Of a DNA stretch of 64,000 nt, positions 8,448-19,241 are shown in pieces (the first letter of the stretch is position 1; each line of letters opens with the position of its first letter). The notes below the pieces were generated by a model. The model saw only the letters and a program-made list of their open reading frames with translations. It was not told where the DNA came from and did not search any database. The translations under genes and the position numbers were made by a program. Source of the DNA: Candidatus Equicola faecalis (GTDB taxonomy: Bacteria > Bacteroidota > Bacteroidia > Bacteroidales > Bacteroidaceae); assembly GCA_018065185.1 (NCBI GenBank), contig JAGHTU010000046.1, forward strand, positions 1 through 64,000, read 5' to 3'.

Positions 8448-9551
8448 TCAATCGTCAATTATCAGTTTCATCACTTCATCTGCAATAATCCGAGCAGAGT
8501 CAGGAAGTGCTAGTTTCTTTATATTCTCACTGAGCGTATGCAAACGGTCATCATCACCTACTGTCTCTATTGCCAAAGGCATCAAATGCTGCACAGCTTC
8601 TACATCACTGACATATAGTGCCGCATCTTTATTTACAAGCGCCATAGCATTCTTTGTCTGATGGTCTTCAGCAACATTCGGCGAAGGCACAAGAATTACG
8701 GGCTTTCCCAACAGACAGAATTCGGAGATACTGCCTGCACCGGCACGCGAGATAACAAGGTCAGCGCATGTATAAGCTGCGCCCATATCCGAAATGAAAT
8801 CCGTGACATGCAACATCGGCAAATCCTTATCCGATAAGGCTTTCACAACCGACTCGTGATAGTATTTACCCGTCTGCCATATTATCTGTACATCGCTTCC
8901 TTGCAACTTATCAAGATACGACAGCACGCTCTGATTGATAGTACGTGCACCTAGACTGCCACCGACAATGAGAATTGTCTTTCTATCTGTCTGCAATGAA
9001 AATGCTCTCCGAGCCTCTTCTTTTGTCAGATTACTATTAAACAACTGCTGGCGCACAGGATTACCTGTCAGTATGATTTTCTCTTTAGGGAAGAACCGCT
9101 CCATTCCATCATAAGCGACGCATATCTTTGCTACCTTCTTCGCGAGTATTTTGTTTGTAACACCGGCATAGGAATTCTGCTCCTGGATGAGACAAGGTAT
9201 TCCCATGTTCGCTGCCTGATTAAGCGTAGGACCACTAGCATAACCTCCGACACCTACAGCCACATCAGGGCGGAAATCACGGATAATCTTCCGCGCCATA
9301 CGCTGCGATTTCCATAGATGTACCAACACCTTTATGTTCTTGAGGATATGTTTACGGTCAAACCCCATAATTGGGAGTCCTTTGATCTCATATCCTGCCT
9401 GAGGCACACGTTGCATCTCCATCCGCCCCTCCGCACCGATGAATAGAATCTCTGCATCTGGATGTTGCTCTTTAATGGCATTTGCTATTGATATCGCAGG
9501 AAAAATGTGTCCTCCAGTACCACCACCACTTATTATTACTCTCAATGGCAT
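8448..9551 (-). CDS. murG: UDP-GlcNAc:lipid-I N-acetylglucosaminyltransferase MurG
   Basis: Peripheral membrane GT28 enzyme that converts lipid I to lipid II. It shows the N-terminal glycine-rich GGGTGGHIFPAISIA loop, the middle VGGSLGARTINQSV loop that binds the donor, and SRAGAGSISEFCLLGKP in the C-terminal domain. I favour ATG 9551 (MPLRVIISGGG), 7 bases after the ftsW stop; ATG 9572 (MKINNRD) overlaps ftsW and the track start at 9578 is a TTG. It functions between mraY and ftsW products in the same operon. Confidence 0.95.
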   Translation of the reverse strand: MPLRVIISGGGTGGHIFPAISIANAIKEQHPDAEILFIGAEGRMEMQRVPQAGYEIKGLPIMGFDRKHILKNIKVLVHLWKSQRMARKIIRDFRPDVAVGVGGYASGPTLNQAANMGIPCLIQEQNSYAGVTNKILAKKVAKICVAYDGMERFFPKEKIILTGNPVRQQLFNSNLTKEEARRAFSLQTDRKTILIVGGSLGARTINQSVLSYLDKLQGSDVQIIWQTGKYYHESVVKALSDKDLPMLHVTDFISDMGAAYTCADLVISRAGAGSISEFCLLGKPVILVPSPNVAEDHQTKNAMALVNKDAALYVSDVEAVQHLMPLAIETVGDDDRLHTLSENIKKLALPDSARIIADEVMKLIIDD

Positions 9552-9558
9552 ATCTCTG

Positions 9559-10812
9559 TTATTTATTTTCATTGGCAACCACAGCGTCTCGCCTCTTTGC
9601 AGTATGGCTCACGCTAAGAATTACTCCTATATATATACAATTTATTATCGTGGAAGTTCCTCCCTTGCTGATGAGTGGTAACGGCTGTCCTGTGACAGGA
9701 GCCACTCCCACAGCAACACACATATTGAAAAATGCCTGTGACACCAACAATAGAGCCAATCCCATTGCAAGAAAGGCAGGAAATGTATTGGCGCAATTTC
9801 TGGCAATCACCCCTGTATGGAATAACAAGAACAAATACAATGCAAGTACTATAATAGCACCTATGATTCCTGTTTCTTCTATTATTATAGCGTATATGAA
9901 GTCTGCAAATGCCTGTGGCAACCAGTCGCGGGCAACAGAATTACCAAAGCCACGCCCAATGACATTGCTTGATGCTATCGCAATACGCGAATGTGCCACC
10001 TGCCCATTCTTGTCCCAATCAAAAGTAGCAGGGTCTATCTCATCATCATTAAAGAAACTAAGAATACGTGATTTCCATGTATTGACACGATGTAAAGGGT
10101 CGTGTTCTTTTTTCTTTTCCACATTCGTAGCATCATCAACAAACTCCGTTGAATGTTCCATTGCCATAGTTTCCGATTCGGAATCTGTCTTGCCTATAAG
10201 CATCACCAACGCAACAAAGACTACGATTAGCATAATCACAAATCCCGACAATTTCAAAAGTTGCTGTGCGGGTACCCTTCCTATAATCATCATCAGAAAT
10301 ATCACTCCTCCCAAAAGAATGGCTGTGGAAAGATTTTCCGCCATTATAGGTAATATAATAGGCAGACTAATGATGAGAATAAATTTCATCGCCCGCCTGT
10401 CTGCACCTGCCTCCGTCTGCATAAAACTGAGTATTTGAGCAACAGCGAGTATCAATGTGCCTTTTGCTATCTCAGATGGCTGGAACTGAATGCCACCAAG
10501 AGGAAGCCATCTATGTGCTTCATTTGTTGCATCGCCAATAACAAACACCAAAAGAAGCATTAAAAACGATATCGGAAGAAGAAGAGGAGTGAGCAACTTA
10601 AAGTATTTGCATGATATATTAGAGACCACTAATATTGCTATCGCTCCGACAGCAAGCATACCGACATGTTTGATGATTGGACCGAAAACACCTCCCTTAT
10701 ATGTCAGAAAGCTTGAAGCACTGAAAACTTCAAGAATGCTGATAACACACAATAGGAAGAAAGTTACCCATATTGCCGTATCTCCTTTTACTATATTCCT
10801 TATCTTTGGCAT
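9559..10812 (-). CDS. ftsW: Lipid II polymerase FtsW (SEDS family)
   Basis: Polytopic SEDS protein that polymerises lipid II during septation, working with the class B PBP FtsI encoded in the same cluster. About ten hydrophobic segments are visible, with the family stretch GGIQFQPSEIAKGTLILAVAQ and the late motif PVTGQPLPLISKGGTS. A charged insert (DSESETMAMEHSTEFVDDATN) lies in the large loop before RVNTWKSRI. It could in principle be RodA, but its position between murD and murG argues for FtsW. A 37-base gap separates it from murD. Confidence 0.92.
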   Translation of the reverse strand: MPKIRNIVKGDTAIWVTFFLLCVISILEVFSASSFLTYKGGVFGPIIKHVGMLAVGAIAILVVSNISCKYFKLLTPLLLPISFLMLLLVFVIGDATNEAHRWLPLGGIQFQPSEIAKGTLILAVAQILSFMQTEAGADRRAMKFILIISLPIILPIMAENLSTAILLGGVIFLMMIIGRVPAQQLLKLSGFVIMLIVVFVALVMLIGKTDSESETMAMEHSTEFVDDATNVEKKKEHDPLHRVNTWKSRILSFFNDDEIDPATFDWDKNGQVAHSRIAIASSNVIGRGFGNSVARDWLPQAFADFIYAIIIEETGIIGAIIVLALYLFLLFHTGVIARNCANTFPAFLAMGLALLLVSQAFFNMCVAVGVAPVTGQPLPLISKGGTSTIINCIYIGVILSVSHTAKRRDAVVANENK

Positions 10813-10849
10813 AATAAAAATTCTTTCATATCTCCCAAAGGAGAAACTT

Positions 10850-12238
10850 TTATGCTATCGTCCCCCCGAGAGGATTAGAGGGTTTTTGACTATTGGCAAC
10901 TAGCGCCTTAAACTGTTCACCTCTGTCTTCCATATTCTTAAAAAGGTCAAAACTTGCACAACACGGACTCAACAGCACCGTGTCGCCCTCCTCAGCCAAA
11001 GCCTGACATTCTTGCATACATTCCTGCATATTATGAGTATCACGCACTTCACCATGAAAGTCACTGAAGAAGTCTAACAGTTTCTTATTATCAACCCCCA
11101 AGAAGACCAATGCTTTGCATTTTGCTTCCACAAGTGGCTTAATCTCATTATAGTCATTACCTTTGTCCTTCCCTCCAAGAATAAGAATGGTAGGCGAGGT
11201 CATGCTGTCAAGAGCATAATAACAGGCATCAACATTCGTTGCCTTTGAGTCATTTATATAATGTACACCATTAAAGGTGCCGACATTTTCCAGGCGGTGT
11301 TCCACACCCGTAAATGTCTCAATGGAATTCCGTATGTGCTCACAACTGACACCAGAGACCAATGCCGCAAGTCCGGCAGCGAACTGATTATACAGATTAT
11401 GCACACCTTTCAGTGCTAACTGGTCCTGTGGGATTCTCAACTCTTCACTGACTGATTCTGCCTTTGGATGCTTGATGACATATTCTCCTTCTTCCATATA
11501 TCCTATGACACCAGATTTCTTCAGTTCAGAGAAAGGACACTGATAGGAGTGAATATCATATTTCTCTAGTTCTTTCTGTATGATCGGATCATCATACCAA
11601 TAGATGAAATAATCGTCCTGTGTCTGATTCTGTGTGATACGCATCTTTGCATCCACATAGTTCTGCATGCAGTTATCATAGCGGTCAAGATGATCAGGCG
11701 TGATATTGAGCAACACAGCAACATCAGCCTTGAAATCATACATATTATCAAGCTGGAATGAACTCAATTCAATGATATAGTATTCATGTGGTTCCTCTGC
11801 CACCTGTAGTGCGAGACTGTTGCCAATGTTGCCTGCCAATCCCACATTATATCCTGCCTGACGAAAGATATGATATATGAGCGATGTTGTAGTGGTCTTT
11901 CCATTACTACCGGTGATACATATCATCTTTGCATCCGTATAACGCCCTGCAAATTCTATTTCGCTAATGACATGAATACCCTTATTCAGCACTTTCTGCA
12001 TCATCGGGCTCTCATCAGGAATACCCGGACTTTTGATAATCTCATCAGCAGAGAGGATTTTTTCGTCAGTATGTTGTCCTTCCTCCCAAGGGATATCATG
12101 TTCATCCAGAAGTTTCTTGTATTTGGCATTTATTGCACCAAAATCCGAAACAAAGACATCAAAACCTTTTGCCTTTGCCAAAACAGCAGCACCTGCTCCG
12201 CTTTCACCTGCTCCTAAAACAACTATTCTGTTCATCAT
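10850..12238 (-). CDS. murD: UDP-MurNAc-L-alanine--D-glutamate ligase MurD
   Basis: Cytoplasmic Mur ligase adding D-Glu. The N-terminus (RIVVLGAGESGAGAAVLAKAKG) is the UDP-binding fold, the ATP loop is ITGSNGKTTTTSLIYHIF, and the family signature HRLENVGTFNGVHYINDSKATN is present, as is LSPCCASFDLFKNMEDRG near the end. The start ATG overlaps the mraY stop (ATGA), indicating coupled translation. Length (462) is normal. Confidence 0.95.
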   Translation of the reverse strand: MMNRIVVLGAGESGAGAAVLAKAKGFDVFVSDFGAINAKYKKLLDEHDIPWEEGQHTDEKILSADEIIKSPGIPDESPMMQKVLNKGIHVISEIEFAGRYTDAKMICITGSNGKTTTTSLIYHIFRQAGYNVGLAGNIGNSLALQVAEEPHEYYIIELSSFQLDNMYDFKADVAVLLNITPDHLDRYDNCMQNYVDAKMRITQNQTQDDYFIYWYDDPIIQKELEKYDIHSYQCPFSELKKSGVIGYMEEGEYVIKHPKAESVSEELRIPQDQLALKGVHNLYNQFAAGLAALVSGVSCEHIRNSIETFTGVEHRLENVGTFNGVHYINDSKATNVDACYYALDSMTSPTILILGGKDKGNDYNEIKPLVEAKCKALVFLGVDNKKLLDFFSDFHGEVRDTHNMQECMQECQALAEEGDTVLLSPCCASFDLFKNMEDRGEQFKALVANSQKPSNPLGGTIA

Positions 12239-13524
12239 CTAATCTTCAGCGTTATAATGGTTAATGCAGCCATAATGATTGTTGCAATCCAGAAACGTAC
12301 CACTATCTTCGATTCATGAAACACATTCTGTGATTTCTTGAATATATATCTACATTCCGGATCAAGTTGTAAAAGCTGTGTGCGGAAATGGTCATGTATA
12401 GGTGTACGCTTGAATATCCTTTGCTTCACACCGCGTCTTTTGCCCAACTTGAACCATTCCACCTGAAGGATGACACTAAGACTTTCTATAAAGAAGATTC
12501 CACAAAGCAATGGCAACAACAACTCTTTATGTATGCAGATAGCACACACACCGATCAAGCCACCTATTGTGAGTGAACCCGTATCACCCATGAATATCTG
12601 TGCAGGATATGCATTGTACCAAAGGAAACCCACCAAAGCACCTACGAAGGCACACATAAAGACTACAAGTTCCTGTGTGCCCGGTATATACATTATGTTC
12701 AGATATGTGGCATATTCAATATGACTACTCACATAAGCCAAAATGCCTAATGCAATACCTATGATGGCCGAATTACCTGCACACATCCCATCCATACCAT
12801 CATTCAGGTTTGCTCCGTTGGAAACAGCCGTTACCACCAAAATTGTAATGATGATAATAAATATCCATCCGGCAATATCCTTATACTGACCGAGAAATGA
12901 GAAAATATCGGTATAGTCCAAATTATGATTCTTTACAAATGGGATAGTTGTCTTTGTGGATTTTGACAGTTCTGCCTTGTGCAATACTTCTACACTCTGT
13001 TCCATCGGTATCACCACCTCTGTCTTTTCCTTCATCTCCACATTCTCACGGATAACAGCATCGGGACTCAGGTAGAGTGTAAGACCAACAATCAAACCGA
13101 GTCCTACCTGCCCCAGAATCTTGAATTTACCACTAAGTCCATCTTTGTTCTTCCTGAATATCTTGATATAATCATCTAGAAATCCAAGTACGCCAAGCCA
13201 TAATGTAGTCACTATCATCAAAATGAGATAAACATTTCTCAATCTGCCAAGTAACAGCACTGGCACAAGAATAGAAACGATGATGATTACCCCACCCATT
13301 GACGGCACACCAATCTTCTGCAGTCCGAATGGATCTATCTTAGGGTCACGCTGTGTCTCGTTGATATTCTTCCTATGCAAATATTTAATGAAATGCTCTC
13401 CGAACCATGCAGAGATAACAAGTGATAGTATCAAAGCCAATAATGCCCTGAAAGAGATATAACTCCACAGATGTGAACCTATGACCCCGAATTGATCTAA
13501 TAATCTAAAAAGATAATACAGCAT
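12235..13524 (-). CDS. mraY: Phospho-N-acetylmuramoyl-pentapeptide transferase MraY
   Basis: Integral membrane enzyme transferring phospho-MurNAc-pentapeptide to undecaprenyl phosphate, giving lipid I. About ten membrane segments; conserved pieces include FLDDYIKIF (the DDY aspartates), NLNDGMDGMCAGNSA, and the histidine motif KRTPIHDHF. At 429 residues it carries an extra soluble loop of about 60 residues (ENVEMKEKTEVVIPMEQ onward) that I recognise from other Bacteroidetes MraY proteins. It lies 14 bases downstream of murE. Confidence 0.95.
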   Translation of the reverse strand: MLYYLFRLLDQFGVIGSHLWSYISFRALLALILSLVISAWFGEHFIKYLHRKNINETQRDPKIDPFGLQKIGVPSMGGVIIIVSILVPVLLLGRLRNVYLILMIVTTLWLGVLGFLDDYIKIFRKNKDGLSGKFKILGQVGLGLIVGLTLYLSPDAVIRENVEMKEKTEVVIPMEQSVEVLHKAELSKSTKTTIPFVKNHNLDYTDIFSFLGQYKDIAGWIFIIIITILVVTAVSNGANLNDGMDGMCAGNSAIIGIALGILAYVSSHIEYATYLNIMYIPGTQELVVFMCAFVGALVGFLWYNAYPAQIFMGDTGSLTIGGLIGVCAICIHKELLLPLLCGIFFIESLSVILQVEWFKLGKRRGVKQRIFKRTPIHDHFRTQLLQLDPECRYIFKKSQNVFHESKIVVRFWIATIIMAALTIITLKIR

Positions 13525-13538
13525 ATCGTCTTCTTTTT

Positions 13539-15008
13539 TTAACGGAGGTTGAATATTTCCTTCAATACTTCCCTATCATCAAAATGATGTCTGACTCCCT
13601 TTATCTCTTGATAGTTTTCATGTCCCTTGCCTGCTACAAGAATGACATCACCTGGTTGAGCCATGACACAAGCTGTGCGGATTGCCTCTTTACGATCTAC
13701 GATAGAAAGCACTTTTTTCATCTGCCGTGCATCAATACCTGCCAACATGTCGTTTATTATGTCTTGAGGCTCCTCACCACGAGGGTTATCACTGGTGAAA
13801 ATCACCTTATCACTCTGACGCACAGCCTCCTGTGCCATAAGCGGACGCTTTCCCTGATCCCTGTTGCCACCGGCACCACACACCGTGATGATTTGCGATG
13901 TAGGCTTGATACATCCGCTATTCATTACCTCACGAATAGCGGTCAGCACATTTGCCAAGGCATCTGGAGTGTGTGCATAATCAACCAGTGCCGTGATTCC
14001 GTCTTCACTGCGTATCGGTTCAAGTCGGCCACTAACACTCTTCAATGTACTGAGCACCAAAAGTATGTCCTCCGTCTGTTGCCCTAACATGACAGATGCT
14101 CCATAAACAGCAAGCAGATTACTTACATTGAATTTCCCTATAAACTGCACATTTAATTCACGGCCGACCATATCAAGCAACATACCGTCAAAATGACATT
14201 CAAGCACTTTTGCCTTAAAATCTGCCATATTATGCTGTGAGTAGGTCTTGACCTGAGCCTTCGTGTTCTGTACCATGAACATGCCATTTCTGTCATCTGC
14301 ATTTGTCACAGCAAAAGCATCCTTACCCAAAGAGTCAAAAAATTTCTTTTTGGCATCGCGGTAATTTTCGAATGTCTTATGATAGTCCAAATGGTCGCGT
14401 GTGAGATTCGTAAATATACCTCCCGCAAAGGTCAATCCACCGATGCGGTCCTGATCAATAGCATGTGAAGAACATTCCATAAACACATATTTGCATCCTG
14501 CCTCCACCATTCCAGCCAGCAACCGGTTGAGTTCGATAGGATCAGGAGTGGTATGGTCTGTCGGAACAGCTACATTCTCGATATAGTTACATACGGTGGA
14601 AAGAAGACCACATTTATATCCGAACCTACGGAACATATTATATAATAATGTAGCGATGGTGGTCTTACCATTTGTACCGGTGACACCCACCAGTTTCAGT
14701 TTCTTTGACGGTTCGCCATAAAACACCGTTGCCACCTTACCAGCGTCAACAGATGTAGAATCCACCTTAACATAAGTAATACCAGAAATTCTTTCCAAAG
14801 GAATCTCCTGACACAGAATAGCAACAGCACCCAAGGCTATTGCCTTGTCAATATAATTATGACCATCCACCTGAGTTCCCTTGATGGCAATAAACATATG
14901 TCCTTTTTCAATGCCCCTTGAATCAATGTTTACACCAGTGATATCTATATCAACGTCACCATTGATTTCAGAAGGGGAAATGTTCCTTATGAGTTCACTG
15001 AGTTTCAT
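13539..15008 (-). CDS. murE: UDP-MurNAc-tripeptide synthetase MurE (meso-DAP type)
   Basis: Adds the third amino acid to UDP-MurNAc-L-Ala-D-Glu. The ATP loop is [19 protein letters not shown]. The motif [12 protein letters not shown] contains DNPR, the signature for meso-diaminopimelate rather than lysine, in line with dapB elsewhere in the window. I use ATG 15008 ([17 protein letters not shown]), 14 bases after the ftsI stop; the track start at 15044 is a TTG inside ftsI. The 489 residues are normal. Confidence 0.95.
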   Translation of the reverse strand: MKLSELIRNISPSEINGDVDIDITGVNIDSRGIEKGHMFIAIKGTQVDGHNYIDKAIALGAVAILCQEIPLERISGITYVKVDSTSVDAGKVATVFYGEPSKKLKLVGVTGTNGKTTIATLLYNMFRRFGYKCGLLSTVCNYIENVAVPTDHTTPDPIELNRLLAGMVEAGCKYVFMECSSHAIDQDRIGGLTFAGGIFTNLTRDHLDYHKTFENYRDAKKKFFDSLGKDAFAVTNADDRNGMFMVQNTKAQVKTYSQHNMADFKAKVLECHFDGMLLDMVGRELNVQFIGKFNVSNLLAVYGASVMLGQQTEDILLVLSTLKSVSGRLEPIRSEDGITALVDYAHTPDALANVLTAIREVMNSGCIKPTSQIITVCGAGGNRDQGKRPLMAQEAVRQSDKVIFTSDNPRGEEPQDIINDMLAGIDARQMKKVLSIVDRKEAIRTACVMAQPGDVILVAGKGHENYQEIKGVRHHFDDREVLKEIFNLR

Positions 15009-15022
15009 ATATCGTGTTTTTA

Positions 15023-17086
15023 TTATTTCATCTCTAATCTGCAAACCATGCCTCGCCGGATATGATTACCAGCCGGAATGCTCTGTGCTACCACCTGACC
15101 ACGTCCACTGATTTTGATTTTCAGTCCACATTTCTCAAGCATACAGACCACGTCGCGTGCGCCCATTCCCTTGACATCTGGCATGATACCTTTTTTACAG
15201 TTCACGCGTGGTTGATGATGCAATACATCAATCCCTAATGCACGGACCACATGATTTATATGAGTCGCGCCATTATCTCTTTTAAGTGCTGGTCGGGAAT
15301 CTGATGATGTGCTCCGCACATCTATTATGTCACGTTTCATGATATCAGCCATCACACCTTCGGCAATTTCCTTGAACACCGGTCCTGCCTGCGATCCACC
15401 AGATGCCACTCCACCATGTTTCAAAAAACATACTATGCAACTGTACATCGGCTTGTCGGCAGGGAAATAACCCGCAAAACTCACCAAGTGATCTCCCGTC
15501 TTATACCCAGCCTTTCCACTTGACACCTGTGCTGTTCCCGTCTTTCCTGCCACCTGGAAGAGTTCACTTCCTGCTTTCTTACCAAGTCCTTGACTGACAA
15601 CATGACGAAGCACCGTCTGCACTTTTTTCAATGTCTGCTCACTGCATATCTTATCCCGCAGAACAACCGTAGGAAATTCTTCCTCCACAGCCTCGTCTCG
15701 TAGCAATTCTGTAACAAAACGTGGCTGTACCATTTTTCCACCATTTGCTATCGCATTATAGAAAGTAAGTGTTGTGATTGGTGTCAAAGAGGTTTCATAC
15801 CCTATACTCATCCATGGCAAGGTGGCCCTTGACCAATCACGGCGTTCATGTGGTCCATAGACAGAGGCTCGCGTATAACCCTGGAAAGGAAGATGCAAAT
15901 CTTCGGCAATACCGATGCGATGCAGACCATCAACAAACCGCTGAGGATCATCCTTATAATATTTGTTTATCACCTTACTGATACCGATATTTGAACTCAC
16001 CTCCATAGCTCGTGCTAAAGATATCGTATGATAGCCACCTTTACGCCAATTGTGGTCTCTCATATCGACAGAATAAATATGCCACACACCATTACCGGTT
16101 TCTATTATCTCTGTAGTGTCACACATCCCATCATCAAGAGCCACCATCAGCGAAGCTGTCTTGAACACCGAACCAGGTTCATAAACGTCCTTTATAGCAT
16201 TATTCTTGACCTCACGATATTGCGAATCACTACATTTTGTAAGATTAACTATCGCTTTCATGTCACCGGTGCTGCACTCCATCACCATGGCAATACCCAG
16301 TTTTGCATCTATCTCTTCCGCTTTTGCCATGACAGCCTGCTCTGCAAGGTCCTGTATCTTGATATCAATAGTTGTAACTACATCCAACCCATTCTCGGCT
16401 TCCTGATAAGGAATAGCCACAAAGCCATTCATAACCTTGCGCTTTCTCTTGTATCCACATTTCCCTCGCAAAAGAGAATCAAAAGACAGTTCCAGACCAT
16501 AACGTGCAGAATCCTTCGCTCCATAGAGCGCACCGACCGTTCTGCTGGCAAGTGTCTCAAACGGACGCACTCGCGAAGGATGTTCCTCTACATGAAATCC
16601 ACCTTTATTCTGATTCAGGCAAAACATTGGCAACCGTTTGACCTCTGTATATGTATTATAATCTATACGCCTTGGCCATAACAGCATATGACGCTCCGAC
16701 TTTCTCCGTCCCTCCTGCAGTTTGCGGCGAAACTGTGATGCCGACATCTCCGGGAAAATCCTATGAAGCCCGTTACATATCGAGTCCATATCCGCAAGCC
16801 ACATTGAGTCACGGTCTTTCTGCGATCCAGCTACGAAATCCATGTATATATTGTATTGTGGCAACGAACTGGCTAATACCTCTCTATTGCAACTCAATAT
16901 ATTACCACGGTCAGGATAGTCAATGATACTGTCGTTCTTCAACTTTCCTGCCAACGTCATCCACTTGCCACTATCCACTGTCATAATCTTAAGCATTGAG
17001 CCCAAAATAAGTATGGCTATCACAACAAATATGTATGATATCCATCTGTATCTTCTAATGCTTGTATGATTATCTGTATGTTTCAT
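15023..17086 (-). CDS. ftsI: Division-specific transpeptidase FtsI (PBP3, class B) with C-terminal PASTA domain
   Basis: Crosslinks septal peptidoglycan in the periplasm and partners FtsW. One N-terminal membrane helix (about residues 15-35, [16 protein letters not shown]), a PBP dimer domain, then the transpeptidase with the SxxK serine in [10 protein letters not shown], SxN in EVSSNIG and KTGT in [10 protein letters not shown]. The last 60 or so residues ([20 protein letters not shown]) form one PASTA domain, unusual for proteobacterial FtsI but normal in Bacteroidetes. ATG 17086 is preferred; the track start is a TTG one codon upstream. Confidence 0.94.
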   Translation of the reverse strand: MKHTDNHTSIRRYRWISYIFVVIAILILGSMLKIMTVDSGKWMTLAGKLKNDSIIDYPDRGNILSCNREVLASSLPQYNIYMDFVAGSQKDRDSMWLADMDSICNGLHRIFPEMSASQFRRKLQEGRRKSERHMLLWPRRIDYNTYTEVKRLPMFCLNQNKGGFHVEEHPSRVRPFETLASRTVGALYGAKDSARYGLELSFDSLLRGKCGYKRKRKVMNGFVAIPYQEAENGLDVVTTIDIKIQDLAEQAVMAKAEEIDAKLGIAMVMECSTGDMKAIVNLTKCSDSQYREVKNNAIKDVYEPGSVFKTASLMVALDDGMCDTTEIIETGNGVWHIYSVDMRDHNWRKGGYHTISLARAMEVSSNIGISKVINKYYKDDPQRFVDGLHRIGIAEDLHLPFQGYTRASVYGPHERRDWSRATLPWMSIGYETSLTPITTLTFYNAIANGGKMVQPRFVTELLRDEAVEEEFPTVVLRDKICSEQTLKKVQTVLRHVVSQGLGKKAGSELFQVAGKTGTAQVSSGKAGYKTGDHLVSFAGYFPADKPMYSCIVCFLKHGGVASGGSQAGPVFKEIAEGVMADIMKRDIIDVRSTSSDSRPALKRDNGATHINHVVRALGIDVLHHQPRVNCKKGIMPDVKGMGARDVVCMLEKCGLKIKISGRGQVVAQSIPAGNHIRRGMVCRLEMK

Positions 17087-17092
17087 CAATCA

Positions 17093-17515
17093 TTAATTGA
17101 CTTCCACAACGTAAGGTGGTATATTTCTCTTAGTGAATATTGTATCGTACTTTTCTTCCAACAGTTTTATAAGTTTACTCTGTCTGGTTTTCCCTGTCAA
17201 CTGACTTGAACTTGTCAGGGCTTTATATTTTGCATCCACCAATACTGTTTCCAGTTTGTCTATCTCCCGTATTTTGCGCTCGTTAATATAACCTATTGAG
17301 ATGTCTATAAATAATATCAAAGTGATAATGCTTATCAGCCACATCTGTTTCTTTAAAATTTCAGAAACAAGGATATCACCACCGATAATCCTCTGAAACG
17401 ACAATTTGCCGCGCATGGTATCCTCATCGCTACTAAGGTCCTTTATGCGCTTCAATGCACGCTCTCGGTTCTTATCCGGTTGCTCGTTCTTATTTATGAT
17501 ATACTCATCGTTCAT
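17093..17515 (-). CDS. ftsL: FtsL-like divisome protein
   Basis: A 140-residue protein with a charged cytoplasmic part, one membrane helix (about residues 58-77, MWLISIITLILFIDISIGYI) and a helical periplasmic part of about 50 residues, the FtsL plan. Sequence similarity within FtsL is always weak, so the name rests on topology and on the conserved place between rsmH and ftsI. Its ATG overlaps the rsmH stop (ATGA), and the ftsI ATG follows 6 bases after its stop. FtsL bridges FtsQ and FtsWI in the divisome. Confidence 0.8.
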   Translation of the reverse strand: MNDEYIINKNEQPDKNRERALKRIKDLSSDEDTMRGKLSFQRIIGGDILVSEILKKQMWLISIITLILFIDISIGYINERKIREIDKLETVLVDAKYKALTSSSQLTGKTRQSKLIKLLEEKYDTIFTKRNIPPYVVEVN

Positions 17516-18423
17516 CTCTTGACTGCAATTCTGAGTTTGGCACTGCGGCTACGTGGATTTATCGTCTGCTCCTCTATACCGGCAGTCTGCACCTTCGCCA
17601 GTTTTCCGAACACCGTATTAACCCTACCAAAGAAATCCTGCTCCTGAATGCCATTCACATTTCCACTTTTCATCAGATTCTTCACCATCCTATCCTCCAA
17701 ACTATGATAAGTGATGACTACAAGCCTACCACCTTCCTTCAACAGTTCCGTTGCTGCATCAAGCATCTCCCTGAGAGCTTGCATCTCCTGATTCACTTCT
17801 ATGCGGACTGCCTGAAACAGACGTGCTGCATCCTTTTTCATCCCCGGTGTCAGCTCTTTCGTCCCCCAAACAGCCTCTATCAGTTGGGAGGTGGTCTTTA
17901 TCTCGTGCTCTTTTCTGTATCGTACTACGCGTGTTGCCACATGAGTGGCATCCTTTATCTCGCCATACAGGGCAAACATCTTTCCCAAACGCTCTTCATC
18001 ATACTCCTGCAGGATGTCCGCTGCCGTAAGACCGGAACGGTTGTTCATCCGCATATCCAATGGTGCATCATAACGGAAGGAGAAACCACGCTTCTCATCA
18101 TCGAAATGATGACTTGACACCCCAAGGTCTGCTATCACTCCCGACAGTTTATCCTCTCCATAATATCTCATCCAGTTTTTCAAGTAACGGAAATTACTAC
18201 GTACGAATACGAACCGCTTATCTTCTACGATGTTCTGCTCCGCATCCTTATCCTGGTCAAAGCCATATAGCCTTGAATCAGGCGACAATCGTTTAAGTAT
18301 TTCCCTTGAATGGCCACCGCCACCAAATGTTACATCCACATACGTACCTTCGCCACACAAAAGCCCATCTACGCTTTCGTTGAGCATTACCGGCACATGA
18401 TATATCTCAGGATTGTCTGTCAT
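17512..18423 (-). CDS. rsmH: 16S rRNA (cytosine-1402-N4)-methyltransferase RsmH
   Basis: SAM-dependent enzyme methylating C1402 in the ribosomal P site. It begins with the family sequence YHVPVMLNESVDGL, followed by the SAM loop VDVTFGGGGHSREIL, then GVIADLGVSSHHFDDEKRGFS and VVITYHSLEDRMVKN near the C-terminus. At 303 residues it is full length. The start codon overlaps the mraZ stop (ATGA). The gene is the standard second member of dcw clusters. Confidence 0.96.
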   Translation of the reverse strand: MTDNPEIYHVPVMLNESVDGLLCGEGTYVDVTFGGGGHSREILKRLSPDSRLYGFDQDKDAEQNIVEDKRFVFVRSNFRYLKNWMRYYGEDKLSGVIADLGVSSHHFDDEKRGFSFRYDAPLDMRMNNRSGLTAADILQEYDEERLGKMFALYGEIKDATHVATRVVRYRKEHEIKTTSQLIEAVWGTKELTPGMKKDAARLFQAVRIEVNQEMQALREMLDAATELLKEGGRLVVITYHSLEDRMVKNLMKSGNVNGIQEQDFFGRVNTVFGKLAKVQTAGIEEQTINPRSRSAKLRIAVKR

Positions 18424-18872
18424 TCTTTATTTGTCGTCATCTGCTGTTCCAATTCATCAGCAAACTCGTCTTGTGCCAGCATACCACCAGCAAGCATCTC
18501 TGGATCCCAGATTTCTATCACATCGCCCATCCCGACGAAATGAACATCGTGAGATATCTTGGCACACTTCCTATAACGCTCTGGTATCAGGAAACGCCCA
18601 TTACTGTCAAGGGTCAGCGTCACGATATTACATACAAACTGACGATACAACATCTGCTGACGCCTGTCCCAACGGTCAAGCTTTGCGCGCATCTCGTCCA
18701 TCTGCTGATCCCATACCGAACCAGGATATAACACTAGACAGGAATTAAAGACATCCATACGCAGGATGATACGCTCCTCACCACCCATCTGCAATTCCTT
18801 GCGGAACGTGGCAGGCAAGAAGACTCTTCCCTTTGCATCAGTCCTTGCTTCTATGTCGCCCAAAAATCTCAT
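18420..18872 (-). CDS. mraZ: Transcriptional regulator MraZ
   Basis: First gene of the dcw operon. MraZ is a ring-forming, AbrB/SpoVT-like DNA-binding protein that in other bacteria binds repeats in front of its own operon. Two copies of the fold are seen: IEARTDAKGRVFLPATFRKEL near the N-terminus and TLDSNGRFLIPERYRKCAKI around residue 90. Length 150 is normal. I could not find the short direct repeats expected of MraZ boxes in the first 60 bases upstream, so autoregulation cannot be read from the sequence. Confidence 0.94.
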   Translation of the reverse strand: MRFLGDIEARTDAKGRVFLPATFRKELQMGGEERIILRMDVFNSCLVLYPGSVWDQQMDEMRAKLDRWDRRQQMLYRQFVCNIVTLTLDSNGRFLIPERYRKCAKISHDVHFVGMGDVIEIWDPEMLAGGMLAQDEFADELEQQMTTNKE

Positions 18873-18902
18873 ATATATTCTCGTTTGTTAACAAATCCTT
18901 TG

Positions 18903-18910
18903 CAAAGATA
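18903..18910 (-). promoter_or_regulatory. Probable -7 element for the dcw operon
   Basis: On the minus strand TATCTTTG fits TAnnTTTG and is followed by CAAAGG; it lies 30 bases before the mraZ ATG. No TTTG is present at the -33 distance, so support is partial. Confidence 0.5.
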
Positions 18911-19241
18911 TATAAAAAATTTCTGCATCCCCCACAATTCCCCACTTTTTTGAACGCCCCAAATAACAAAACCCACAAAAGCGTCAATTCTTTTTGATTA
19001 TCAACACGTTGCAGGGAATATGTTTTTCAACATAAATGTGCATTTCTTTTGCAAAACAAAGCAATTATAAGCACTACAAGCGCATATTTACGCACATTTT
19101 CAAAAATACACGCTTGGTGGGGAACAAATCCCATAAACTGCGCAATCAATAGTTAAAAACGAGTGATTTAAACCCCTAGTTCTACGAAAATACTCCTTTT
19201 GTAACTGTTAATAAATACGAGTTTTCTCATCTCTGCCTCCT
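18911..19241. other. Gene-free region upstream of mraZ
   Basis: AT-rich, with no plausible ORF. It contains TTATCAACACG near 18998 and several GCATATTTACGCACATTT-like runs, but nothing regular enough to name. The operators of the dcw operon may lie here. Confidence 0.35.

Noticed and set aside
9482-10438. 318-residue plus-strand ORF opposite ftsW
   Set aside because: Hydrophobic antisense of a membrane protein gene; mirror artefact.
18985-19005. DnaA box/replication origin upstream of mraZ
   Set aside because: TTATCAACACG only loosely resembles a DnaA box, stands alone, and no dnaA or dnaN is near.
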